Origin: Pseudaeromonas aegiceratis
GTDB taxonomy: Bacteria > Pseudomonadota > Gammaproteobacteria > Enterobacterales > Aeromonadaceae
DNA: 64,000 nt
Assembly (NCBI RefSeq): GCF_046254905.1
Contig: NZ_CP158016.1
Span: 744,001-808,000 of the forward strand
Direction: 5' to 3'
A program made the position numbers and the translations under genes. Positions within the stretch are counted from its first letter, which is position 1; each line of letters starts with the position of its first letter. Shown piece after piece: positions 24,124-31,890 of the stretch. Below the pieces are notes generated by a model that made no database searches, was not told the origin of the DNA, and saw only the letters and a program-made list of their open reading frames with translations.

Positions 24124-25248
24124 TCAAGCGTGGTCGGGCATGCCCTTCTGCACGCACCGAATGACTCTGTCTGTCTTGTTATGCTGGCGTTGGGCTTGGC
24201 GCTGCAGTTGTGCCAAGGCCCAGCGGATATGCTCCTGCACCAGGGGGGCGGCAGTCTCCAGCTTGGCCTGCAGGGCCGCCCATACCGCGTCCGAGTATGG
24301 CCCGTTGCCCAGGGCCACCGCAATATTGCGTTGCCATTTGTGATAGCCGATGCGGCGGATGGGGCTGCCTTCGGTCTGGGCGAGAAACTGGGCCTCGTCC
24401 CATTGCCATAGGCCGAGCAGGCTGGCGTGATGCAGGGCAGGGCGGGGAATAAAATCTGCCTCGGCACTGGCCTCGGCCTGGCGATTCCAGGGGCAGATCA
24501 GCTGGCAATCGTCACAGCCATAGATGCGGTTGCCCATCAGCGGGCGCAACGCCTCGGGGATCGGCCCCTCGTGCTCTATGGTGAGATAGGAGATGCAGCG
24601 CCGGGCATCCAGCTCGTAGGGCGCTATGATGGCGCCGGTGGGGCAACTGGTGAGACAGGCGCTACAGCTGCCACACTGATTGGCCACCGGCTCATCCACC
24701 GGCAAGGGCAGATCCACCAGCAGCTCGCCCAAGAAGAAGAAGGAGCCGGCCTCCTTATGGATGACGAGGGTGTGCTTGCCTTCCCAGCCCAGGCCCGCCT
24801 TGGCCGCCAGGGGGCGCTCCAGCAGGGGCGCCGAGTCGACGAAGGGCCGGGCCCCCAGGGCGCCCACCACCTGCTCGATGCGCTGGGCCAGGCGCTTGAG
24901 CCGCTGGCGCAGCACCTTGTGATAATCCCGTCCCAGGGCGTAGCGGCTAATATAGGCAAGGGTGGGATCCGACAGCTGGCGGGCGATGCCGGCCTGCTGA
25001 GGCAGGTAGTCCATGCGCACCGAGATGACCCTCAGGGTGCCGGGCAGCAGCTCCGCCGGCCGGGCCCGCAGCAGGCCATGACGGGCCATGTACTCCATCT
25101 GGCCGTGATAGCCCTTGGCGAGCCACGCCTGCAGCCGAGGCTCTTCGGGGCGCAGATCCGTGTCGCAGATCCCCACCTGCTGGAAGCCTAGCTCGTGCCC
25201 CCAGAGCTTGATATGGTGGGCCAAAGTCGTGTAATCGAGGCTGGTCAT
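24124..25248 (-). CDS. queG: epoxyqueuosine reductase
   Basis: Last step of queuosine synthesis in tRNA, reducing epoxyqueuosine with cobalamin and two [4Fe-4S] clusters. 374 residues from the ATG at 25248, starting M-T-S-L-D-Y. The two ferredoxin-like cysteine sets are visible: C-G-S-C-S-A-C-L-T-S-C-P and C-D-D-C-Q-L-I-C-P-W-N. The K-x-G-L-G-W-E-G-K-H segment is also typical. A HEAT-like C-terminus follows. The start codon is intertwined with that of the divergent nnr gene (CATG). The queG/nnr divergent pair is conserved in E. coli. Confidence 0.96.
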   Translation of the reverse strand: MTSLDYTTLAHHIKLWGHELGFQQVGICDTDLRPEEPRLQAWLAKGYHGQMEYMARHGLLRARPAELLPGTLRVISVRMDYLPQQAGIARQLSDPTLAYISRYALGRDYHKVLRQRLKRLAQRIEQVVGALGARPFVDSAPLLERPLAAKAGLGWEGKHTLVIHKEAGSFFFLGELLVDLPLPVDEPVANQCGSCSACLTSCPTGAIIAPYELDARRCISYLTIEHEGPIPEALRPLMGNRIYGCDDCQLICPWNRQAEASAEADFIPRPALHHASLLGLWQWDEAQFLAQTEGSPIRRIGYHKWQRNIAVALGNGPYSDAVWAALQAKLETAAPLVQEHIRWALAQLQRQAQRQHNKTDRVIRCVQKGMPDHA

Positions 25249-26779
25249 GGGCACCCTGTCTATGCAAAACCCGCAAAGTGTACCACAGGCCCCGGCGGGC
25301 CATCCCCTCTGGCGTGCCGCCCAGATCCGCACCCTGGAGCCCCAGCTGGCCCGCCAGCAGGGACTGGATCTCTATGGGCTCATGTGCCGGGCCGGTCAGG
25401 CCTTGTTTGACCATCTGATCCGCCACTGGCCGGCGGCCAACACCCTCTGGATCTTCTGCGGTGCCGGCAACAACGGCGGGGATGGCTATGTCCTGGCTCG
25501 CCTGCTGCACCTGGCCGGCTATCGGGTGACGGTGTGCGGCCTGGGGGAACCGGCTGCGGCCCTGCCTGCCCATCAGGCCTGGCTGCAGTGGCGACCGCTG
25601 GGGCCTGTCTTGTCCCTGGCCGAGCTGCCCGCCGCCGCCCCGGATCTGGTGGTGGATGCCTTGCTGGGCATAGGGCCCAGTCAACCCTTGCGCGGTGCCG
25701 TGCTGGAGCACATTGCCGCCATCAATGGGCTGCGGGTGCCTGTGCTAGCGGTGGATGTGCCCTCGGGGCTGGCGGCCGATACGGGGCAGCCCCTGGGGGC
25801 CGTGGTGCGGGCCAGTCACACCCTGAGTTTTATCGGTTACAAACGGGGCCTTTTGACGGGGGAGGCCGCCGAATGGGTGGGCCGGTTGGCGCTGGATCCC
25901 TTGGGGATGCCGGAATTGACGGATTTTGCAGCGCCCGATGGCGGCCTGCTGGATTATTGCCTGCTCAGTGAGTACCTTAGGCGGCGCCCGCGGCATCTGC
26001 ACAAGGGCGATTGCGGCCGGGTGCTGCTGTGTGGCGGCGGTCCCGGCATGCCGGGGGCCCTGCGCCTGGCGTCTGAATCGGCGTTGCGGGCGGGGGCCGG
26101 TCTGGTGCGGGCCTGCAGCGTCACGGCCAATCTGCCGCTGTTGGCGGCGGGCCGGCCGGAATTGATGCTAAGCGATGACGACCCGGACTGGCGCTGGCCC
26201 TCGGTGACCGTGTTCGGCCCCGGGCTGGGGCAGAGCGAGTGGGCCGAGGGCCGGTTTGCCGACTGGCTGGCCGCCGAGGTGCCCAGCGTGGTGGATGCCG
26301 ATGGCCTGAACTGGCTGGCTCGCACGCCGGCGCGGCGGGATAACTGGATCCTGACCCCCCACCCGGGGGAGGCGGCCCGCTTGCTGGGCTGCTCCACCGC
26401 CGAGGTGAGTGGCGATCGCTTTGCGGCGGTGCGGGCACTGCAGGCGCGCTATGGTGGCGTGGTGCTGCTCAAGGGCCCGGGCACCCTGGTGTGCGACGGC
26501 GAGCGGCTGTGGGTCTGCCGGGGAGGCAATCCCGGCATGGCCAGTGGCGGCATGGGGGATCTGCTGGCGGGCCTCATCGCCGGCCTCTGGGCCCAGGGGC
26601 TCCCCATGTCCTTGGCGACCTTGTTGGGGGTCTGTGTTCATGGCGCCGCCGGGGATCTGGCCGCCCGCTCTGGTGAGCGCGGCATGCTGGCCAGCGACCT
26701 GCTGCCCTATATTCGCCAGTTGGTGAATCCACGAGAGACGGACGATGACAATGAAGATCACAGAACGCCTGGCCTCTGA
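25247..26779 (+). CDS. nnr: bifunctional NAD(P)H-hydrate epimerase / ADP-dependent dehydratase
   Basis: Repairs hydrated NAD(P)H. 510 residues, with an N-terminal YjeF_N epimerase domain (about 20-215; C-G-A-G-N-N-G-G-D-G-Y and V-D-A-L-L-G-I-G motifs) and a C-terminal YjeF/carbohydrate-kinase-like dehydratase domain (about 230-500; H-K-G-D-C-G-R-V, T-P-H-P-G-E-A-A-R-L, K-G-P-G-T-L-V and N-P-G-M-A-S-G-G-M-G-D-L). The start at 25247 follows GAGG by 6 bases; an in-frame ATG at 25262 is an alternative. Its end overlaps tsaE by 35 bases. First gene of the nnr-to-hfl cluster. Confidence 0.96.
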   Translation: MGTLSMQNPQSVPQAPAGHPLWRAAQIRTLEPQLARQQGLDLYGLMCRAGQALFDHLIRHWPAANTLWIFCGAGNNGGDGYVLARLLHLAGYRVTVCGLGEPAAALPAHQAWLQWRPLGPVLSLAELPAAAPDLVVDALLGIGPSQPLRGAVLEHIAAINGLRVPVLAVDVPSGLAADTGQPLGAVVRASHTLSFIGYKRGLLTGEAAEWVGRLALDPLGMPELTDFAAPDGGLLDYCLLSEYLRRRPRHLHKGDCGRVLLCGGGPGMPGALRLASESALRAGAGLVRACSVTANLPLLAAGRPELMLSDDDPDWRWPSVTVFGPGLGQSEWAEGRFADWLAAEVPSVVDADGLNWLARTPARRDNWILTPHPGEAARLLGCSTAEVSGDRFAAVRALQARYGGVVLLKGPGTLVCDGERLWVCRGGNPGMASGGMGDLLAGLIAGLWAQGLPMSLATLLGVCVHGAAGDLAARSGERGMLASDLLPYIRQLVNPRETDDDNEDHRTPGL

Positions 26780-27203
26780 ACAGGCAACGGTCGATTTTGG
26801 CAGCCGCCTGGCGCAAGCTTGTCAGACCGCCTGCGTGTTCTTCCTGCATGGCGACCTGGGGGCGGGCAAGACCACCCTGAGTCGGGGCTTCGTGCAAGGC
26901 CTCGGCCATGAGGGCAAGGTCAAGAGTCCCACCTATACCCTGGTGGAGGCCTATGAGCTGCCCACCTGGCAGGTGTATCATTTCGACCTCTATCGGCTGG
27001 CCGATCCGGAAGAGCTGGAGTTCATGGGGATCCGCGATTATTTTACCCCCGACAGTCTCTGCCTGATCGAGTGGCCGGAGAAGGGCCTGGGCTGGTTGCC
27101 GGAGGCCGACGTGGAAATCACGTTACGTTACGTTGGCGAGGAGCGGGAGGCCGAGTTGCTGGCCCGCAGCGCCGTAGGTGAAGCCATTATCAGCAAGTTG
27201 TGA
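26745..27203 (+). CDS. tsaE: tRNA threonylcarbamoyladenosine biosynthesis ATPase TsaE
   Basis: ATPase partner of TsaB/TsaD in making t6A37 of ANN-decoding tRNAs, 152 residues. It has a Walker A G-D-L-G-A-G-K-T-T, the conserved V-K-S-P-T-Y-T-L-V-E segment, H-F-D-L-Y-R-L and a Walker B-like L-I-E-W-P-E. Length and order are standard. The start overlaps nnr and the stop overlaps amiB (TGATG), so it is translationally coupled. Confidence 0.97.
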   Translation: MTMKITERLASEQATVDFGSRLAQACQTACVFFLHGDLGAGKTTLSRGFVQGLGHEGKVKSPTYTLVEAYELPTWQVYHFDLYRLADPEELEFMGIRDYFTPDSLCLIEWPEKGLGWLPEADVEITLRYVGEEREAELLARSAVGEAIISKL

Positions 27204-28732
27204 TGCCGTTGAGACGCTTGATCCTGCTCTTCCTGATGCTGTGTGGCCTGACCGGACCGGTCTGGGCCAACGAGCTGTTGTCCCTGCGTATTGCCCCCAC
27301 CCAGGAGAAGACCCGTTTGGTCTTCGATCTGGCGGGCAAGCCCTCCTATCACTATCAGCTGCAGGACTCGCCGCCGCGGCTCATCATAGAACTGGTCGAC
27401 ACCCAGAGCCGGGTGAAGCCTGAGCGGCTGACGAAAACCGGGCCCATGATCGGCGGCCTGAGTCAGCAGGCCTCGGGCGGCACGCTGCGTTGGCAGTTTG
27501 AGCTCACCAGCCAGATCAAGCCCACCCTGTTTACCCTCAAGCCGCAGGCCCAGTATGGTCATCGCCTGGTGGTGGACTTGCCCCATGTCAGCCGGCCGGC
27601 GGCGGTGTCCGCCACGGCCAGCAAGGCTCCGACGCTGAGCCAGGGGGCGCCGGTGAGGAGTGCCAAGCCGATGGTGGCGGGCAAGATAGTTCCGGTGAGT
27701 GAGCTCGAGGGTTTGCCGCAGCAGAAACCGGCCCCGGCCAAGCCGGTTGTAGCCGCCAAGCCGGCCGAAGCGAGCAAGCCGGCACCGGCGGCGAGCCAGC
27801 CGATGGCGGTTGCGGCCAGCCAGCCGGCACCCGGCAAGGTCAGCACCCTGTCCGGGGAGGACATCATAGTGGCGGTGGATGCCGGCCACGGTGGCAAGGA
27901 TCCGGGAGCCATAGGTCCCCACGGCAGTTACGAGAAGAATGTGACCCTGGCGGTGGCGCGGGATCTGGCGGCGCTGATCGATCGCCAACCCGGCATGCGG
28001 GCCGTGATGACCCGTACCGGCGACTACTTCGTCGATCTGAACCAGCGTTCCGAGATTGCCCGCAAGCACAAGGCCCATCTGCTGATCTCCATCCATGCCG
28101 ATAGCGTGGCCAACCGGCAGGCGCGGGGCGCCTCGGTCTGGATCCTGTCCGCCAAGCGGGTGGATAGAGAGATGAACAAGCTGTTGGGGCAGCAGGACAA
28201 GCATACCGAGCTGCTGGGCGGCGCCGGCAAGGTGATCGCCGAGGCCGAACCCAATCCCTATCTGGCGCAGACCATACTGGATCTCTCCTGGGATAACTCC
28301 CGCAGCGAAGGCTACTCCATCGGCGAGATGGTGTTGCGGCATATCGGTAATGAGGTGCGTCTGCACAAGAATCAGCCGCAGCACGCCAGCCTGGCGGTGC
28401 TCAAGGCGCCGGACATTCCCTCCCTGCTGATCGAGACCGGCTTTATCTCCAATCCCCAGGAGGAGAAGCTGCTCACCTCCACCGCCTTCCAGCAGCGGCT
28501 GGCCCGCGCCATCTTCAACGGCATCAACCGCTACTACGCCGACAATCCGCCGGACGGTACCATGCTGGCCAATCGGGCCAAGAGCCAGACCCGCCACGTG
28601 GTCAAATCGGGCGAGAGCCTCTCCCGGTTGGCCAAGCAATACGGCGTGAGCATGGAACGCTTGCGCAACCACAATAGCCTGAAATCCGATCAGCTGCGCA
28701 TCGGTCAGGTGATCTACATCCCCACCAGCTGA
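27203..28732 (+). CDS. amiB: N-acetylmuramoyl-L-alanine amidase with LysM
   Basis: Periplasmic zinc amidase that splits septal peptidoglycan for daughter-cell separation, normally switched on by EnvC/FtsEX. 509 residues: signal peptide (about 1-22, ending V-W-A), AMIN domain (about 25-125), an Ala/Pro/Lys-rich linker (about 130-215), the Amidase_3 domain (V-D-A-G-H-G-G-K-D-P-G and S-I-H-A-D zinc-site segments; L-I-E-T-G-F-I-S near the end), and one C-terminal LysM (G-E-S-L-S-R-L-A-K-Q-Y-G-V). An in-frame GTG lies one codon before the ATG. One base separates it from mutL. Confidence 0.96.
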   Translation: MPLRRLILLFLMLCGLTGPVWANELLSLRIAPTQEKTRLVFDLAGKPSYHYQLQDSPPRLIIELVDTQSRVKPERLTKTGPMIGGLSQQASGGTLRWQFELTSQIKPTLFTLKPQAQYGHRLVVDLPHVSRPAAVSATASKAPTLSQGAPVRSAKPMVAGKIVPVSELEGLPQQKPAPAKPVVAAKPAEASKPAPAASQPMAVAASQPAPGKVSTLSGEDIIVAVDAGHGGKDPGAIGPHGSYEKNVTLAVARDLAALIDRQPGMRAVMTRTGDYFVDLNQRSEIARKHKAHLLISIHADSVANRQARGASVWILSAKRVDREMNKLLGQQDKHTELLGGAGKVIAEAEPNPYLAQTILDLSWDNSRSEGYSIGEMVLRHIGNEVRLHKNQPQHASLAVLKAPDIPSLLIETGFISNPQEEKLLTSTAFQQRLARAIFNGINRYYADNPPDGTMLANRAKSQTRHVVKSGESLSRLAKQYGVSMERLRNHNSLKSDQLRIGQVIYIPTS

Positions 28733-28733
28733 C

Positions 28734-30548
28734 ATGAGTATCCAGATACTGCCACCCTTGCTGGCCAACCAGATCGCCGCCGGCGAGGTGGTGGAGCGGC
28801 CGGCCTCCGTGGTCAAGGAGCTGGTGGAAAATTGCCTGGATGCCGGCGCCGATCGCATCGACATCGAGGTGGAGAAGGGCGGCGCCAAGCTGATCCGCAT
28901 TCGCGACAACGGGGTCGGCATCCCCAAGGATGAGCTGATCCTGGCCCTGTCACGCCATGCCACCTCCAAGGTGGCGACCCTGGCGGATCTGGAGGGCATC
29001 GCCAGCCTGGGCTTCCGCGGCGAGGCCCTGGCCTCCATCAGTTCCGTGTCCCGTCTCACCCTCACCTCGCGACCCGCTACCCAGCCCGAGGCCTGGCAGG
29101 CCCAGGCCGAGGGGCGGGACATGGCGGTGACGGTGCGGCCGGCTGCCCATCCGGTGGGCACCACGGTGGAGGTGCTGGATCTCTTCTTCAATACCCCGGC
29201 CAGACGCAAGTTTCTGCGCAGCGAGAAGACCGAATTTGCCCACATCGACGAGCTGATCCGCCGCCTGGCCCTGAGTCGGTTCGATGTCACCTTCGTGCTG
29301 CGCCACAATGGCAAGCCGGTGCGTCAGTATCGGGCGGCCAGCGATCCCGCCGCCTGCAATCGCCGGGTGGGGGTGGCCTGCGGCGAGCGCTTCATCCAGC
29401 AGGCGTTGACGGTGCGCAGCGAACACCAGGGGCTGCTGCTCCATGGCTGGCTGGTGCCGCCCAAGGCGGACGGCAGTCCGGCGCCCGAGCTGCAATACAG
29501 CTACGTCAACGGCCGCATGATGCGGGACAAGCTGATCAACCACGCCATCCGCCAGGCCTGTGTCGAGGCCCTGGGGGTGGAGCTGGCGCCGGCCTATGTG
29601 CTCTACCTGGAGCTGGATCCGCGGCAGGTGGATGTCAATGTCCATCCGGCCAAGCATGAGGTGCGCTTCCATGAGGCGCGCCTGGTGCATGACTTCCTGT
29701 TGCAGGTGTTGCGGGAGGCGCTGCGCAGCGTGCGTCCCGGCGTGGCGGAATCCGCATCCGAGACCTGGCAGATTGCCGAGGCGTCGGCCTATCCGGACAG
29801 CCCGCTGAAAACCACGGAGCACGGCTATCATGCCGGGGGCTATCGCCCCACGCCGGCGGCGACGGGCTCCTCAGTCCGGGCCTTGCCGGAGGGTGACCGA
29901 CTGCAGCAGGCCGCCACCGCCTATCGGCAGTTGATGAGTCCCCCCGTGCCGCCGGCGCCTCCGGCGTCGGTCGGTCATGCCTTACCCGGCCTCGAGGAGG
30001 CCTGGCAGCCGCTGCTGCTGCATGCGCCCCATTACTTGCTGATCCGGCAGGGGGAGCGGCTGGGGCTTTGCCATCTGGGGCGGCTTGAGTCGTACCTGTT
30101 GCAGCAAGGCTGGCAGCAGCGTTGGGCCGAGGGCCTGGTCTCTCAGCCGCTGCTGATGCCCCTGCGGCTGAGCCTGAGCGCCGAGCTGCAGGCGGTGCTC
30201 ACCAGTCACGCCGTCTGGCTGACCCAGTTGGGACTGGAGTACAAGCCGGCCAGTGCGGGTACCCTCATGGTCTATCGGGTGCCCGCGGCCTTGCGCCAGA
30301 CCAGCCTGGCGGACACCTTGCCGGCCCTGCTGGCGCAATTGGCCTCGTTGGCGGCGCCGACGCCCGAGACCATCACAGCGCTGTGCCACTGGCTGGCCCG
30401 GCAGGCGGTGACGGGGCGGCACTATGATCTGGCCCAGGGACACAGCCTGTTGCTGCAATGGCAGCAGCTGGGGCAGGCTTCCTGGCCGGCGGGTTGTTAT
30501 CGCACTTTACCTTTGCAGCAATGGATACAGGAGTGGGAGCGTGAGTGA
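28734..30548 (+). CDS. mutL: DNA mismatch repair protein MutL
   Basis: Links MutS mismatch recognition to strand incision. 604 residues. GHKL ATPase N-terminus with motif I (V-K-E-L-V-E-N-C-L-D-A-G-A), motif II (D-N-G-V-G-I) and motif III (T-S-K and G-F-R-G-E-A-L). A Pro/Ala-rich linker spans about 345-415, then comes the C-terminal dimerisation domain. No D-Q-H-A-x2-E-x4-E endonuclease motif is seen, which fits the MutH-dependent gammaproteobacterial type. It overlaps miaA by 8 bases. Confidence 0.97.
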   Translation: MSIQILPPLLANQIAAGEVVERPASVVKELVENCLDAGADRIDIEVEKGGAKLIRIRDNGVGIPKDELILALSRHATSKVATLADLEGIASLGFRGEALASISSVSRLTLTSRPATQPEAWQAQAEGRDMAVTVRPAAHPVGTTVEVLDLFFNTPARRKFLRSEKTEFAHIDELIRRLALSRFDVTFVLRHNGKPVRQYRAASDPAACNRRVGVACGERFIQQALTVRSEHQGLLLHGWLVPPKADGSPAPELQYSYVNGRMMRDKLINHAIRQACVEALGVELAPAYVLYLELDPRQVDVNVHPAKHEVRFHEARLVHDFLLQVLREALRSVRPGVAESASETWQIAEASAYPDSPLKTTEHGYHAGGYRPTPAATGSSVRALPEGDRLQQAATAYRQLMSPPVPPAPPASVGHALPGLEEAWQPLLLHAPHYLLIRQGERLGLCHLGRLESYLLQQGWQQRWAEGLVSQPLLMPLRLSLSAELQAVLTSHAVWLTQLGLEYKPASAGTLMVYRVPAALRQTSLADTLPALLAQLASLAAPTPETITALCHWLARQAVTGRHYDLAQGHSLLLQWQQLGQASWPAGCYRTLPLQQWIQEWERE

Positions 30549-31461
30549 GCGGCCCTTAGCGATTTTTTTGATGGGGCCGACCGCATCCGGCAAGACGGCC
30601 CTGGCCATGGAGCTGATCCGGCGTCTGCCCTGCGACATCATCAGCGTCGACTCGGCCCTCATCTATCGCGGCATGGACATAGGCACGGCCAAGCCCTCGG
30701 CGGCCGAACTGGCCCAGGCCCCCCACCGCCTCATCGATATTCGCGATCCCGCCGAGAGCTATTCGGCGGCGGATTTTCGCCAGGATGCCCTGGCCGAGAT
30801 GGCCAAGATCAGCGCCCAGGGGCGCATCCCGCTGCTGGTGGGCGGCACCATGCTCTATTACAAGGCGCTGCTGGAGGGGCTCTCGCCGCTGCCTGCCGCC
30901 GATGAGGCGGTGCGGGCCCAGATTGAGCGAGAGGCCCAGCAACGGGGCTGGTTGGCGCTGCATGGGGAACTGGCGGACATAGATCCGGTGGCCGCCGCGC
31001 GGATCCATCCCAACGATCCCCAGCGCCTGAGCCGGGCGCTGGAGGTATTCCGACTGACAGGACGTACCTTAACCGATTTGACAAGGACCCAGGGCGAGAC
31101 GTTACCTTACCGGGTCTGCCAATTTGCCATTGCTCCCCAGACGCGGGAGTTGCTGCGCGAGCGCATCGCCCAGCGGTTTCACCAGATGCTGGCGGCAGGC
31201 TTCGAGCGGGAGGTGGTGGGGTTACGTGCCCGGGGCGATCTGCATCCCGGCCTGCCGTCCATTCGCTGTGTGGGCTATCGTCAGATGTGGGCTCATCTGG
31301 ATGGTGAGATGGACTACGATGAAATGGTCTATCGTGGCATAGTGGCCACCTGTCAGCTGGCCAAGCGCCAGATGACCTGGTTGCGTGGCTGGTCCGAGGT
31401 CTCATGGCTGGACAGCGATGCACCTGACAATGTAGAGATACTATTACGCAAGATTGGTTAG
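30541..31461 (+). CDS. miaA: tRNA dimethylallyltransferase
   Basis: Adds the dimethylallyl group to A37 of UNN-decoding tRNAs. 306 residues from the GTG at 30541 (GTG AGT GAG CGG), chosen because the protein then begins S-E-R-P-L-A-I-F-L-M-G-P-T-A-S-G-K-T. Upstream in-frame codons lie inside mutL and give unconserved sequence. It has the P-loop, the D-S-A-L-I-Y-R-G-M-D-I-G-T-A-K-P segment, and R-C-V-G-Y-R-Q near the C-terminus. The GTG start within the mutL end suggests coupled translation. Confidence 0.96.
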   Translation: MSERPLAIFLMGPTASGKTALAMELIRRLPCDIISVDSALIYRGMDIGTAKPSAAELAQAPHRLIDIRDPAESYSAADFRQDALAEMAKISAQGRIPLLVGGTMLYYKALLEGLSPLPAADEAVRAQIEREAQQRGWLALHGELADIDPVAAARIHPNDPQRLSRALEVFRLTGRTLTDLTRTQGETLPYRVCQFAIAPQTRELLRERIAQRFHQMLAAGFEREVVGLRARGDLHPGLPSIRCVGYRQMWAHLDGEMDYDEMVYRGIVATCQLAKRQMTWLRGWSEVSWLDSDAPDNVEILLRKIG

Positions 31462-31483
31462 ATTTGGGGCCTGTCTGTATAAT
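31454..31483 (+). promoter_or_regulatory. putative hfq promoter
   Basis: TTGGTT (31454-31459), 18-base spacer, perfect -10 TATAAT (31478-31483). The -35 overlaps the last codons of miaA. The leader to the hfq ATG would be about 47 bases. Confidence 0.65.
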
Positions 31484-31536
31484 CGGGTCACCTGAGCGCT
31501 TTTAAATCAACTACTACAAACAATAAGGATTAAGTA

Positions 31537-31800
31537 ATGGCTAAGGGGCAATCACTGCAGGATCCGTTTCTCAATGCGTTGCGGCGGGAGCGTATCCCTG
31601 TTTCCATCTATCTGGTCAACGGCATCAAGCTGCAGGGGCAGATAGAGTCTTTCGATCAATTTGTCATCCTGCTGAAGAACACCGTCAGCCAGATGGTGTA
31701 TAAGCACGCCATTTCTACCGTGGTCCCGGCGCGCCCCGTGCCCCATCATCAGGCCACTGGCGGGGCGCCTGCCGGCGAGCCACAACAAGGGGAAGAGTAA
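31537..31800 (+). CDS. hfq: RNA chaperone Hfq
   Basis: Hexameric Sm-like RNA chaperone for small-RNA regulation, 87 residues. The core is intact: Q-S-L-Q-D-P-F-L-N-A-L-R-R-E-R (Gln8 and Arg rim), Sm1 with F-D-Q-F-V-I-L-L, and Sm2 Y-K-H-A-I-S-T-V. The C-terminal tail is short (about 20 residues) but still ends in an acidic tip (G-E-P-Q-Q-G-E-E), shorter than the E. coli tail. The leader has A-R-N-type triplets running into the Shine-Dalgarno AAGGA. Confidence 0.98.
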   Translation: MAKGQSLQDPFLNALRRERIPVSIYLVNGIKLQGQIESFDQFVILLKNTVSQMVYKHAISTVVPARPVPHHQATGGAPAGEPQQGEE

Positions 31801-31833
31801 TCTTCTCCTGCGCTACCCGTTTGTATTGTCTGC

Positions 31834-31875
31834 CAGAGAGTCCGGCCCCAGGCGTTCTGCCTCGGGCCCTCTCTG
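31834..31875 (+). other. long hairpin between hfq and hflX
   Basis: CAGAGAG (31834-31840) pairs with CTCTCTG (31869-31875). After a 3-base left bulge, GGCCCCAGGC (31844-31853) pairs with GCCTCGGGCC (31859-31868) with one mismatch around a 5-base loop, about 16 pairs in all. It ends 2 bases before the hflX Shine-Dalgarno AAGGAG and has no T-run. Confidence 0.65.
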
Positions 31876-31890
31876 ACAAGGAGCTAAAGC

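Noticed and set aside
23355..24467. Longer 370-residue version of the ROK kinase
   Set aside because: The extra N-terminus is Pro/Arg/Ser-rich sequence that only mirrors queG in another frame. The ATG at 24110 has a ribosome site and starts directly at the kinase motif.
27128..29314. 728-codon open frame on minus opposite amiB and mutL
   Set aside because: It spans two well-supported genes on the other strand and reads as low-complexity shadow sequence.
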